DNA of 64,000 nucleotides from UBA2033 sp035345875 (GCA_035345875.1 DAORDH010000018.1:1-64000), one strand, 5' to 3'; positions 9,503 to 18,882 are shown, counted from the stretch's first letter. Translations and numbers: made by a program. The notes: generated from the sequence alone by a model not told the origin.

Positions 9503-10537
9503 TTAAGATTGCTTTGCTTTTTTATAAATCGTATCTAATGTATGATAGATTCTAATATTTGCATCTAAAGATCCAATGATCTTAGAGGATTTACCACTCA
9601 GAACTTGGACTATTTCTTGATATAGATTGATCCATGGATTGCTTTCCGTTTTTTTTATTTTGGGCAAAGGTATTTCTGTTAAGCTACGGAACCCTTTGTA
9701 TAATTTTGATGGTTTACTGATATAAAAATGATGACCGTCATTACTGAGTAAAAACCTAGCCTCTTCGGTTTGTATATCTATTTCAAATTGAAAGTATTTT
9801 CTTTTGCCCCCAGCTTCTAAAAATACAAAAACATTTTGGGGATAGGTCAATAAGGCGATTGCTTGTTCCTCGATTTTCGACATCGAGTTTGCTTTGATTA
9901 ATTTACTTTCTACTTTGATCGGTTCGCATTCAAGAAGATAATCTATATAATCAACTGCATGGGTTCCATCATGGAGAAGTGGACCTCCACCTCCAGAAAA
10001 AGCATTCCCCGGATCTCTAAAAGATGTAAGAACAGATGCTTTGATAGTTCTTAATTCACCATATTGATTTGTTTGAATAAGATCTTTCACATAACGGTAA
10101 AAAGCATGGTATCTTCTTTCATGGTTTACCCAAATATTAAGGGCAAATTTATCTTTGAGATGGACTAGCTTTTTTAATTGTTGCTTGCTGATACAGATTG
10201 GTTTTTCAATCAATAGGTTTCGAATTCCTAGATCGATTGCTAGTTGCGTATTTTCAAAATGTGCTTCTGAACTACTTGCAATGATTGCAAAGTCAAAGTA
10301 TTGGTTCTGCAAATCTGAAATCTGATACGGAAGATTTTTAGGATTTAGATTCCATTGTTTTAAAAACTGTTGAGTTTGCTCCTTGTCTGTGTCATAAATT
10401 CCAGATAATTCAAAATGTTTTTTTCCAAAGGGAGAAAATAATACGCCTGCATGCGTGCACGGATGGTATCTGAATTTATCTTTTTCTAAAAGAGAGGCAA
10501 TTCTACCTAGACCTATTAAGAGTGTTTTAAATTTCAA
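9503..10537 (-). CDS. Gfo/Idh/MocA family oxidoreductase
   Basis: 344 aa. An N-terminal Rossmann NAD(P) fold starts LLIGLGRIASLL, a degenerate GxGxxA. IASSSEAHFENT and the signature EKP (LLIEKPICIS) follow, then a C-terminal alpha/beta domain with HDGTHAVDYIDYLL, where His may act in catalysis. Members oxidise or reduce sugars, often for nucleotide-sugar or glycan synthesis; the substrate is unknown. The start is TTG (10535-10537), overlapping the trmB stop by 4 bases, which suggests translational coupling. The glycosyltransferase two genes upstream makes a glycan role plausible. Confidence 0.85.
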   Translation of the reverse strand: MKFKTLLIGLGRIASLLEKDKFRYHPCTHAGVLFSPFGKKHFELSGIYDTDKEQTQQFLKQWNLNPKNLPYQISDLQNQYFDFAIIASSSEAHFENTQLAIDLGIRNLLIEKPICISKQQLKKLVHLKDKFALNIWVNHERRYHAFYRYVKDLIQTNQYGELRTIKASVLTSFRDPGNAFSGGGGPLLHDGTHAVDYIDYLLECEPIKVESKLIKANSMSKIEEQAIALLTYPQNVFVFLEAGGKRKYFQFEIDIQTEEARFLLSNDGHHFYISKPSKLYKGFRSLTEIPLPKIKKTESNPWINLYQEIVQVLSGKSSKIIGSLDANIRIYHTLDTIYKKAKQS

Positions 10538-11190
10538 TTTACTCTTTCTCTTTCTAAATAGTAGATTGTTTTATCTTCTGATCTCTTTTCTTTTTCAAAT
10601 TTAGAGATAGGAAATTCTTTTCGAAAGAAAACATATTCGGAACCGATAGGCGTAAATAGCTTTGTCTTTCTAAAGGTTCGAATGGCATATCTACCATAGC
10701 CTCCGTGATCTGTGGCAAATATGAATTTGCCTTTACTTACAAGGAGCTTTTCTAATGTTTCAATAAATTCTAGATTTACAGTTCGATTGTGCCAATGTTT
10801 CTTTTTGGGCCAAGGATCAGGAAAGTTTAGGATTATTTGTGAAAATTGATTTTCTAAAAATAACTCTGATAAAAACCAATTAAAATTGCAACAGATGAGT
10901 TTTATATTTTTAAGTTTATTTTTTTCAATTTCTCTGACAGTTACATTTAATCGATCTTTATTTTTCTCCATTAGAATGAACCCTGTATTTGGATGTTTTT
11001 TCGCAAGTTCAATTCCTACTTCCCCCCAACCCGAACCAAGTTCTAATATAAAATTTTTAATTGTGGGATCAAAATAATCAGGAACATGGAGTTTCTTATC
11101 TCTACCAATTCGAATAAAATATTCGGATTCAAATGGAATACGAGATGCTATTTCCCATAGCTTAATCGTTGTTAGCTCATCAAATTTCAT
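10534..11190 (-). CDS. trmB: tRNA (guanine-N7)-methyltransferase
   Basis: 218 aa, S-adenosylmethionine-dependent enzyme that makes m7G46 in tRNA. The SAM loop is LELGSGWGEVGIELA (about 50-64). The family hallmark is LNFPDPWPKKKHWHNR, where the Asp-Pro-Trp-Pro segment and the following basic residues contact tRNA. FATDHGGYGRYAIRTF follows. It overlaps the glycosyltransferase by 11 bases upstream and the oxidoreductase by 4 bases downstream, in a tight five-gene unit led by miaB, another tRNA-modification gene. Confidence 0.94.
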   Translation of the reverse strand: MKFDELTTIKLWEIASRIPFESEYFIRIGRDKKLHVPDYFDPTIKNFILELGSGWGEVGIELAKKHPNTGFILMEKNKDRLNVTVREIEKNKLKNIKLICCNFNWFLSELFLENQFSQIILNFPDPWPKKKHWHNRTVNLEFIETLEKLLVSKGKFIFATDHGGYGRYAIRTFRKTKLFTPIGSEYVFFRKEFPISKFEKEKRSEDKTIYYLERERVN

Positions 11191-12322
11191 TGTTGTTTAA
11201 TAATTTTTTGAAGATATTTTGTGTAATAAGTGCTGAATTTTCCCAACTAAATTCTTCCAAGTTTATTTTTGGGATCATTTCAGTATTTTCTAGTTTTTGA
11301 ATTTCTTCTGCCCATCTTTTGGGGCTGTCCGTTTCTAAATAGGAGATCTTATCTTTTCCAATTTCTCTAAATGTGGGAATGTTGGATACAATGCATTTTT
11401 TATTATGAGCGAGTGCTTCGAGGAGTGGAATTCCAAAGCCCTCATAGACAGAGGCAAATAAAAATATCTGGGAACTCTTGTATAGATTATGTAAATCGAC
11501 ATCGTTTACATTATCTAATAATATAATATCTTTTTGTTCTTCCATTTCCTTTTTTAACTCATTTAAGAAAGATTCTTTTTCCCAGCCAATCTTTCCCGCA
11601 ATGACCCAGTTCAAGCGGTTATTTGTTGTTATCCGTCTATATTCTTGGTAGACTTTGAGTAGGAAAGGATAATTCTTTCTAGGTTCTATTGTAGAAACGG
11701 AAAGTAAAAATGGTTTTTTTAGGTTTCGTATAGAATCGGAGGGTTCTTGCTTTGCTAGCTCCAAAGCTTGTTTTACATCTACCCCTGGATACGCAACACC
11801 GGTTTGATTAAGAGGATACTTAAAATGTTTCACTAAATCTGTTCTAGTTTGTTCAGATATTCCTAGAATAAAATTTGCTTTTTTAACGGAATAACTTTGC
11901 ACAAGCCTTTGTTGCAAGGCTGCAATTTTTCTCATAGTCTCAGGATATTTATATAAAACTAAATCGCAATATGTTAAAACGATTGGTTTTTTAAAAAAAG
12001 GAAGAGGGGGGATAACTTGTTGCGATCCCCAAAACAAATCTAAATTGTATTTGTGTAAGGAAAAAGGAAGAGCTAGATTAAAATAAGTTGCGCCTTTTTT
12101 TGAAAGAAATCCCTTGCCTTGATGAAATTCAATATTAGGAAGATCTAATATACTTTTATGAGATTCATGTATGGGTAAATGGCTAAAGAAAACAAACTGA
12201 AAGTTTTTTTTATCGGGGAAATGACGAATTGTTTCTGCAATTAATCTACCGACGCCCGACACACGGGTAGATAAAGGTCTTGCATCTAAACCGATTCTAT
12301 AGATATCATTACCCTCTAACAC
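11180..12322 (-). CDS. GT4-type glycosyltransferase
   Basis: 380 aa group-1 glycosyltransferase. The N-terminus GLDARPLSTRVSGVGR is typical of mannosyl/rhamnosyl transferases of this class. VSTIEPRKNYPFLL marks the start of the nucleotide-sugar domain, and the donor-binding EX7E region is ASVYEGFGIPLLEALAHNK. No signal or membrane segment is visible. The likely start is GTG at 12320-12322, inside the end of the small FecR-like gene (14-base overlap), with no good ribosome site, so translation may depend on coupling. Acceptor and sugar are unknown; lipopolysaccharide or another surface glycan is plausible. Confidence 0.87.
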   Translation of the reverse strand: MLEGNDIYRIGLDARPLSTRVSGVGRLIAETIRHFPDKKNFQFVFFSHLPIHESHKSILDLPNIEFHQGKGFLSKKGATYFNLALPFSLHKYNLDLFWGSQQVIPPLPFFKKPIVLTYCDLVLYKYPETMRKIAALQQRLVQSYSVKKANFILGISEQTRTDLVKHFKYPLNQTGVAYPGVDVKQALELAKQEPSDSIRNLKKPFLLSVSTIEPRKNYPFLLKVYQEYRRITTNNRLNWVIAGKIGWEKESFLNELKKEMEEQKDIILLDNVNDVDLHNLYKSSQIFLFASVYEGFGIPLLEALAHNKKCIVSNIPTFREIGKDKISYLETDSPKRWAEEIQKLENTEMIPKINLEEFSWENSALITQNIFKKLLNNNEI

Positions 12323-12563
12323 CAGCTGCTACTGTTGTTCCAGAATTGCCGCCATCTGCTTTGATGATATCTTTCACATTCACATTGCTATCATTTTGGA
12401 TTAAAAAGGTTTTACCATCTGCCTCTAGTTCCACTTTACCATTGGAGCCAGTTTTAATTTTTGCATCAATGGAAATTTTAGATCCTTTCTTTGCAGTTAT
12501 TTTTTTTCCGCCTTCTGTGATTTCAACGGTTCCTAGAATTTGAGTAATGATTACTTGTGTCAT
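12309..12563 (-). CDS. Small FecR-like beta protein
   Basis: 84 aa. The sequence ILGTVEITEGGKKITAKKG followed by KIKTGSNGKVELEADGKT resembles the first half of a FecR domain, which forms a beta-sandwich. It lacks a signal peptide and membrane segment and ends in a Gly/Thr-rich tail. It overlaps miaB by 4 bases (ATGA) and the glycosyltransferase by 14, so it belongs to the operon. A free FecR-like domain without anti-sigma or peptidoglycan-binding parts is unusual. Function unknown. The last gene in the window also carries a FecR-like region. Confidence 0.75.
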   Translation of the reverse strand: MTQVIITQILGTVEITEGGKKITAKKGSKISIDAKIKTGSNGKVELEADGKTFLIQNDSNVNVKDIIKADGGNSGTTVAAGVRG

Positions 12564-13939
12564 ACAATTTTTCCTTTTAAAGTCGCACTGGTTGCAGACT
12601 CTATTTTAATATTTATCATTTTACCGATGAAGTCTTCTATTGTTTGGTTTTCTGGAATCGGAGCGACTACCATTCTGCCTGAGTCCGTTCTTCCTGATAA
12701 TTCTCTTTCCGATTTTCTAGATCTATCTTCTACTAAAACTTCATAGGTTTTTCCGATTTTTAATTTGTTTTGGTAATCAGAAATTTTGGTTTGCAGTTCT
12801 ACAAGTTCTGTAAGACGGTCTGCTTTTTCTTCTTCCGAGACATCATCTTTTAAAAGACGTTTTGCTACTGTTCCTTCTCGTTCTGAATATTTAAACATAA
12901 ATGCCATATCAAATTGAACTTTTTTGACTACTTCTAATGTATCTAAAAATTCTTCTTTTGTTTCGGTAGGAAATCCAACGATTATATCGGTTGTGATTCC
13001 ACAGTCTGGAACCGTATTTCTAATTTCATCCACAACTTGCAAAAATTCTTCTTTGGAGTAGGTTCGCTTCATTGCTTCTAGAACTCTTGTGTTTCCTGAT
13101 TGAAGTGGCAAATGAATGTTAGATGAAAAGCGTTTTTCAGATGCCATGAGTTTGAGTAAATGCAAAGGAAAATCTTTTGGATGAGGAGAGGTAAAACGAA
13201 TTCTTTCAATTGCAGTTTCTTTTAAGATACGCTCTACAAGATATGCAAAATCTTTTTCTTCCTGTCGATAGGAATTTACATTTTGACCAAGGAGTGTAAC
13301 TTGTTTGATTCCTTTATCGACTAACTTCTTTACTTCATCCACAATCGAAGCTGTATCTCTACTTCTTTCTCTTCCACGTGTGTAAGGAACCACACAGAAT
13401 GTGCAGAAATTATTGCAACCTCTCATGATAGTGACAAATGCTTGTATGCCGTTGATTACTTGTGGTTCAATTTCATCATACGTTTCAATTTTAGAAAGTC
13501 TTGTCAGATTTACTTTTTTCTCGCCACTTCGAATTTTTTGAATGAGAGAGGGAAGTTCTCTATAATTATCTGGACCCACAACTAAATCGAGTGGAAGTTC
13601 TTGGTGAAATAAATCATCCCCTAAATTTTGAGCCATACAACCCAAAACTCCAATGACTAAGTTTGGGTTTCTCTTTTTTAGATAACCTAGATTTTGCAGA
13701 CGGGAATAAATCTTAGCATGCGCATTTTCTCGGACGGCACAGGTGTTTAAAAAAATAATATCCGAACTTTCAACATCTTCTGTATTCGTATACTCTGCTT
13801 TATTCATAAGACTCTTTATGATTCCAGAATCATATTCGTTCATCTGGCATCCATAGGTCTCAATATAAACTTTTCCTAGCCCCTGTGTTGCTTCTACTAA
13901 GTCGGATTCGGTAATTTCTGTCTTGGGAATTGTCTGCAT
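12560..13939 (-). CDS. miaB: tRNA-2-methylthio-N6-dimethylallyladenosine synthase
   Basis: 459 aa radical-SAM methylthiotransferase acting on A37 of tRNAs. The N-terminal UPF0004 domain has its cluster cysteines at C31 (ETYGCQMNEYDS), C67 (LNTCAVRENA) and C101 (LGCMAQ). The radical-SAM cluster is C175-C179-C182 in GCNNFCTFCVVPYTRGRERS, where the final motif is MiaB-specific. The C-terminal TRAM domain (about 390-455, from GKTYEVLVEDRS) binds RNA. It heads a tightly overlapping minus-strand unit of FecR-like protein, glycosyltransferase, trmB and oxidoreductase. Confidence 0.96.
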   Translation of the reverse strand: MQTIPKTEITESDLVEATQGLGKVYIETYGCQMNEYDSGIIKSLMNKAEYTNTEDVESSDIIFLNTCAVRENAHAKIYSRLQNLGYLKKRNPNLVIGVLGCMAQNLGDDLFHQELPLDLVVGPDNYRELPSLIQKIRSGEKKVNLTRLSKIETYDEIEPQVINGIQAFVTIMRGCNNFCTFCVVPYTRGRERSRDTASIVDEVKKLVDKGIKQVTLLGQNVNSYRQEEKDFAYLVERILKETAIERIRFTSPHPKDFPLHLLKLMASEKRFSSNIHLPLQSGNTRVLEAMKRTYSKEEFLQVVDEIRNTVPDCGITTDIIVGFPTETKEEFLDTLEVVKKVQFDMAFMFKYSEREGTVAKRLLKDDVSEEEKADRLTELVELQTKISDYQNKLKIGKTYEVLVEDRSRKSERELSGRTDSGRMVVAPIPENQTIEDFIGKMINIKIESATSATLKGKIV

Positions 13940-14075
13940 AATTTTAAAAATTCAAAATGAGTCTCTTTGTAAAGTAGAAATTAATCCGTATGGGAATGGA
14001 AAGGGCGGTTACGCGACCGTGCAAGAAAGAAAATCATTTGAGTTTTAGTAATTCTAATCTATGGGAAATAATTTC

Positions 14076-14309
14076 ATGGCATTTATAATTGAAGATTCTA
14101 TTCTAGCTCAGCTTCAATTCTCAGAGACAGAATTGATGCTAGAACTTTCTCTTTTCCTATACCAGCACAATAAACTTACCCTTAGTAAAGATTGCAAACT
14201 TGCCAATGTAGATAGAATCGAATTTCAAAAGAATCTTCTTGATAGACAAATTCCTATTCATTATTCTATTCCTGATTTTGAGCAGGACTTAAAGACAATA
14301 GAAACGTAA
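14076..14309 (+). CDS. UPF0175 family protein (antitoxin-like)
   Basis: About 77 aa with the UPF0175 pattern: FSETELMLELSLFLYQHNKL, then SKDCKLANVDRIEFQKNLLDR, then IPIHYSIPDFEQDL. Members are small helical DNA-binding-like proteins, often encoded beside PIN-domain toxins. No such partner lies here, as the next gene is a decayed lipoprotein on the other strand. An ATG at 14061 is in frame, but the second ATG at 14076 has GGGA at 14063-14066 ahead of it and starts at the conserved region, so I prefer it. Confidence 0.72.
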   Translation: MAFIIEDSILAQLQFSETELMLELSLFLYQHNKLTLSKDCKLANVDRIEFQKNLLDRQIPIHYSIPDFEQDLKTIET

Positions 14310-14323
14310 ATGAATAGCTTTTT

Positions 14324-15211
14324 TCATTTTTGATCTTTTATCAATCGTGCTAAATCCTTCGAGAATTCTTTGAGATCTGGCTCGTAAGCAATTTCATAAA
14401 TATTTCCAGACTTATTCCAAACTTTATATTTAGTAGGTATTCCCGCTAACCAAGAAATCATCACGATTACTTCATTCTTATAGTTGAAGGATTTAATTAA
14501 GTTAAAATCTTTATCGTAAACTAGGAAATTGGATTCAATGTCCGTTTCGTTAAATGTAGGAATTGTGAAAAGAGTAAATATCGAAGGAATCGCAGTTAAA
14601 TATGTTTTCCAGTCCTCTTTAACGTTAGGCTTTGGCTCTCCATGCCAGCCAACAATCCAGTAGTCAACTTCAAATTTTTTTATTTTTAATTTTTCCGGAT
14701 CAGAAAAGTCAAATAAAAACTCTAATTCATTTAATCCCGATTCACCAACATTTGCTTGAAAACCTTTTACCATTTTCTTAACATTGTCTTCCGGTATTGT
14801 TCCATACATTTGAGTTATTTCCAAATCTTTCACTCTTTTACCAAAATCAATAAATCGCTCCATTGGCTTGTCGGTGTCTAATTACGTACTAATTCGCATT
14901 CGTGATCCCTTATAACCTTGCTGAATAATAACGAATTGCTTTACTCTGAATTCATTGTTTTTAACATCTTGTATAAAATTTTTTATCCGCACAGTATTTA
15001 CATTTTCTCGACTATATAAATCGGGTGGATTAAAATAACAACTCATGCAATCTATATTGCTTATAAAAGGATAGAAACCAATAAGTCCAATTTTTTTATT
15101 TTTTAAATGGAATTCTTCTTCCAAACTAAGTTTGTATGCTTGAGAATCTCGTACAAAGTAATGCCGACAATTTAGAAAGTTAAAGAGAATAATCAATAAT
15201 ACTAATTTCAT
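14324..15211 (-). pseudogene. Lipoprotein gene interrupted by an in-frame stop
   Basis: Two open stretches in the same frame are separated only by TAA at 14882-14884. The first (15211 to 14882, 109 aa) starts MKLVLLIILFNFLNC, a lipoprotein signal with the lipobox FLNC, and has GLIGFYPF. The second continues, through LDTDKP just after the stop, as MERFIDFGKRVKDLEITQMYG to 14324. The whole would be one 295-residue lipoprotein resembling a leptospiral paralogous family with GFYPF, then KPL-FGK, then VDYYIIG motifs; this family match is from memory. A single base change would restore it. It could be a pseudogene, a sequencing error, or readthrough of TAA. Confidence 0.78.
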
Positions 15212-15341
15212 TTTTACTCCTTAAAAGGTTTAGCTAACTTAAACTCTTTATTTATTGGCAATAATGGAATAAAAAAAACTATTTGTCTATGGGTATTTTC
15301 AGTAAAAGGATAACTACCTATACGCTTTCAATTCAAAAATT

Positions 15342-15472
15342 TCCCCATCTATTTCAAAATATCTGATTCTAAAACACCCGCAATCCTTTTATACTTTAAA
15401 GTTTTCGCTTGTAGTATAGAATAGGTAACGATTATGGAAAAAGTTGGATGGAAATTAGGCGCTAGCCGCTAG
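15342..15472 (+). repeat. Intergenic repeat, copy A
   Basis: The gap 15212-15551 holds no gene but carries the clearest full copy of a dispersed repeat. It starts CCCCATCTATTTCAAAATAT, has the core GATTCTAAAACACCCGCAAT (15365-15384), then a CGCTTGTAGTATAGAATAGG segment, and ends GCGCTAGCCGCTAG. The core matches 28993-29012 at 18 of 20 positions. Confidence 0.65.
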
Positions 15473-15551
15473 AGTGAAAATTATTTTCATGCAATAGTCA
15501 TTCGTCTATGTTAATCCTTGCAAAACTTCAAAACAATGCAAAACGTGATTT

Positions 15552-15872
15552 ATGACTTCTTTCTTTAAAACTGTTCTTTTCATTTTAGGTTTAGGATTTA
15601 CACTTTCATTTTGCGTGATTGTTATTCCTCCTTTTCTAAGTAATCCAGATATAATTGAGGCATTTGCAGCAGGATTTGTAAATCCGTATTCTTCAGGTTA
15701 CTCATTAGATACAATATTTTGCTGGATGATTTTAGCGGCTTGGATTTTTTATGAAGCCAAAACTAAGCATATTAAGTATGGTTGGATTGCTGCATTGATT
15801 GGAGTCATACCAGGAGTAGCTACTGGATTTGCTTTCTATTTATTCCTTCGTATGAAGCAAAACAAGGATTGA
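15552..15872 (+). CDS. DUF2834-type small membrane protein
   Basis: 106 aa with three predicted membrane segments (about 5-27, 52-68, 77-98). The pattern AAGFVNPYSSGYSLDTIFCW, then EAKTKHIKYGWIAALIG, then a FYLFLRM-type end fits DUF2834, a family of uncharacterised inner-membrane proteins. It stands alone between two copies of the intergenic repeat. Function unknown. Confidence 0.75.
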   Translation: MTSFFKTVLFILGLGFTLSFCVIVIPPFLSNPDIIEAFAAGFVNPYSSGYSLDTIFCWMILAAWIFYEAKTKHIKYGWIAALIGVIPGVATGFAFYLFLRMKQNKD

Positions 15873-15985
15873 AAATAATAAATGATAGTAATTAGCTTGG
15901 TTATACAGTTAATGCTCATTAACCGCTATTTATTTTGTAGGTGAAGCCACTTTACAAAGCTTATATAGTGATTTGTATTAAAATG

Positions 15986-16036
15986 AAAATTTTACCCCAT
16001 CGAAATTAGAATACTTTTTATGAAAGACTTGCAATC
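15986..16036 (+). repeat. Intergenic repeat, short copy B
   Basis: AAATTTTACCCCATC followed about 30 bases later by GAAAGACTTGCAATC repeats the layout of copy D (24841-24890: AAATTTTACCCCATC, then AAAGACTCGCAATC). Only the left end of the element is recognisable. Confidence 0.5.
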
Positions 16037-16090
16037 GAAATTAATTCAACCTGGATTCAATTTTAAATTTAAATTCTGGAGTCAATAGCC

Positions 16091-16441
16091 ATGAGAAAAT
16101 TATTTAAAAATTTATTCACCTTACTTTTTATCTTCATTCCAACAGTTTCATTATTGCCGGATTGCAAAGTAGACCAAGATAAATTCTGCAAAGACATTCC
16201 TTCCCCAAAAGCAAAAATTACCCAATGCCTACTAGAGCATACTAACGATTTGTCGGAATCATGCAAAGCAAATCTAAAAGATTACGTAGAAAAAATGAGA
16301 ACACAGGCGAGTGGGGCATGCAAAGAAGATGTGAATCAATTTTGCAAATGGGTCATTCCCGGTGGAGGAAGAATTTTAAAATGTCTTTTTAAAAATGAGT
16401 CATCTCTTTCTGCATCATGCAAAAAAATATTAAATGAATAA
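16091..16441 (+). CDS. Secreted cysteine-rich repeat protein
   Basis: 116 aa. A signal peptide (MRKLFKNLFTLLFIFIPTVS) is followed by two repeats of the Cys-rich type known from Golgi GLG1 proteins. The first has DCKVDQDKFC, then CLLEH, then ESCKANL; the second has ACKEDVNQFC, then CLFKNES, then ASCKKIL. The eight cysteines probably form disulfides in the periplasm. Function unknown. No operon partner; it stands between a membrane protein and corA on the same strand. Confidence 0.8.
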   Translation: MRKLFKNLFTLLFIFIPTVSLLPDCKVDQDKFCKDIPSPKAKITQCLLEHTNDLSESCKANLKDYVEKMRTQASGACKEDVNQFCKWVIPGGGRILKCLFKNESSLSASCKKILNE

Positions 16442-16528
16442 TTCTGAATAGAAATTACCCATCCATTTTTATCTTGCCTAGAAGGCTGGATTTTTTAAAT
16501 CTGAAAATGGAAGTATTGGTAACAAATC

Positions 16529-17740
16529 ATGAGATGGAAACTAGCACGCAAAAAAATTGAAGAAACTGTAATTGATCCATTTAGACCGGAAAACATTATT
16601 CAAGCTCTGAAAAATCCAGACGAGGTTTTACTAAAAAGTCTGCGCTCTTTAACAGAAATGACCGGAAGCATAACGGGCATTAGCTTTAAGTCTTATTCTA
16701 AACTGAAAAGTGAGGCAAAAGGCAAATCAGAATTTACATTCATAGGTGAGAAAAAAGTAGAGGAAGTAAAACTACAACTTTTCCAATACAATGAGAAAGA
16801 ATTTACGGAAACAAAAGAAATCACAGATTATGAGTTAGTCGACAGTCAAAATCAATCAAGTAATTACTGGTTAAATTTACATGGAATTCATGATGTCAAA
16901 CTGATAGAGTCCATTGCGCAAAAATTAAATCTTGAAAACCTAACGGTTAGACAAGTAATAGATACCACTCAACGCCCTAAGATGGAGGATTACGATCATT
17001 ATATTTTTTTCAGTATCAAATCGATTCTATTAGATGAATTGGACCGACTTGATATAGAGCAACTATCGTTTGTATTGAGTAAAAATTATTTAGTTTCCTT
17101 TCAAGAAAAAGTAGGAGACCATTTTAATTTTATTCGTCAAAGAATGAGAGACAATCTAGGTCTAGTAAGAAAGAAAGAGTGCGATTTTCTACTATTTCAA
17201 TTACTCGATGCAATTTTAGATAATTATTTTGAAACTCTTGATGCAATCAATCAAGAAGTTGGATTGATCGAGAAACAAACTTTAACCAATCCAAAGCAAT
17301 CTACACTTTTATTAATTGAAAAAAATAAAAAGAATGTTAGTAAAATAAAAAAATCACTCGCACCTTTTAAAGAAGCACTTACAAATATTCTACAAGATAG
17401 AAGTCATTTTATCAATGAAGGAAATCAGAAATACTTTCGTGATTTGACAAATAGCTGTAGTAATGCAATTGAAGAGGCGAATGCAACCTATAGCGCTCTT
17501 GAGAGTCTAACAAACATTTACTTCTCTTCTTTAAGCCAAAAAATGAACGAGACGATGAAGGTTTTAACTACTGTCGCAACGATCTTTATTCCACTGACTT
17601 TTATAGTTGGAGTTTATGGAATGAACTTTGAAAACATGCCTGAACTCAAATGGCAGTATGGATATTTTGGCGTATGGGGAATTATGATAACGACTCTCTT
17701 TGGAATGATTTTTTATTTCAAAAAGAAAAAATGGCTTTGA
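16529..17740 (+). CDS. corA: CorA-family magnesium/cobalt transporter
   Basis: 403 aa. A long N-terminal cytoplasmic domain is followed by two C-terminal membrane segments. The hallmark GMN is in FIVGVYGMNFENMPEL, at the end of the first membrane helix, and a basic KKKKWL tail follows the second. The family forms pentameric channels for Mg2+ or related divalent ions in the inner membrane. Residues 115-135 (WLNLHGIHDVKLIESIAQKL) match the usual CorA N-domain pattern. The N-terminal 90 residues or so before it are longer than in many homologues. It stands alone. Confidence 0.92.
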   Translation: MRWKLARKKIEETVIDPFRPENIIQALKNPDEVLLKSLRSLTEMTGSITGISFKSYSKLKSEAKGKSEFTFIGEKKVEEVKLQLFQYNEKEFTETKEITDYELVDSQNQSSNYWLNLHGIHDVKLIESIAQKLNLENLTVRQVIDTTQRPKMEDYDHYIFFSIKSILLDELDRLDIEQLSFVLSKNYLVSFQEKVGDHFNFIRQRMRDNLGLVRKKECDFLLFQLLDAILDNYFETLDAINQEVGLIEKQTLTNPKQSTLLLIEKNKKNVSKIKKSLAPFKEALTNILQDRSHFINEGNQKYFRDLTNSCSNAIEEANATYSALESLTNIYFSSLSQKMNETMKVLTTVATIFIPLTFIVGVYGMNFENMPELKWQYGYFGVWGIMITTLFGMIFYFKKKKWL

Positions 17741-17908
17741 ACTATTTTTTTTATAAAATCAAAGAGATTACTTAGAAAACGATAGGTACTTCTTTCTGGT
17801 TAAAAGAAAGTATATGAGATAACTAGTGTAAGATTCTCTAGTTTTTGTAAACGATAGGTGTCAATAAAAATAGGTTGAATAATAAAGGAATGAATATAGA
17901 ATATAGGG

Positions 17909-18761
17909 ATGAATACTGAGAAGTATATTTTGCTAGTTGAAGATGAGCCTATTAACAGTCATCTTGCAAAAATTCAGTTGGAATCAAAAAATTACAAAGT
18001 AAAAGAAGTTGCTACAGGAGAAGCAGCAATCGAACTAGTTTTGAATTTAAAGGCTTCCTTTGATCTGATTTTAATGGATATAGATTTAGGTCCCGGGATG
18101 GATGGAACACAAACTGCCGAAAAGATACTATCTAAAATCAACATTCCCATTCTATTTTACTCCTCTCACACCGAACCAGAAATTATAGAAAAAACGGAAA
18201 AAATTACCTCTTATGGGATATGTGGTAAAAAATTCCGGAATCACAATCTTAGACGCTTCTATCAAAATGGCTCTTAAACTATTTAATGCCAATTTAGAAA
18301 AACAAAAAATAGAAGAGAAATTAAATTATCATGAAGAGAAATACAGAAAACTTTTTGAATGCATCAATGAAGAAGTTCATCTCTGGGAAATTATCCATGA
18401 TGCATTTGGAGAAATTCAGACCTGGAGACTAGTAGATGCAAATCCCACCGCACTCAACGCATGGGGAAAAACAAGAGAGGAAACAATCGGAAAAACTACC
18501 GAACATATCTGGCCTGACTCAAATCCAGTCGAACAGTTTATGCCTATCGTTAAAAAAATTTATATAGAAAAGATTCCCTACACTTGGGAATCTTATTTTA
18601 GTGGAACCAATCAAACTCTACTTATGACCAGTGTATGCTTTGGTGAATACTTCTTTTCCATTGGTATTGATATTTCTAAATTTAAAAAGCAAGAAAAATA
18701 TTTTATCAACCAAATCAAACTCAAAGATAAAATGATTCAAGAATATAAAACTAAACGTTAA
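17909..18761 (+). pseudogene. Receiver-PAS protein split by a frameshift
   Basis: The first frame (17909-18277) codes a CheY-like receiver domain: VEDEPINSHLAK, phospho-acceptor Asp in LILMDIDLG, and the final SYG region. It then derails into ICGKKFRNHN. The second frame from 18213 carries the expected continuation YVVKNSGITILDASIKMAL and then a PAS domain (EKYRKLFECINEE, LVDANPTALNAWGKTREE, GKTTEHIWPDS). Removing one G from GGG at 18215-18217 joins them into about 284 aa. No kinase domain follows the PAS, so the protein is short even if repaired. Probably a pseudogene; a sequencing error is possible. Confidence 0.8.
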
Positions 18762-18882
18762 TAGGTATAGACTGAAATACGATTCAGTTCTAGAATTTTT
18801 GCTTTAAAAAAAGCTTTGTTTATCCTGTTGATTATCGGATACTAAAAAAATCTCTATTAAAAAAACTAGACCCATCACAGGA

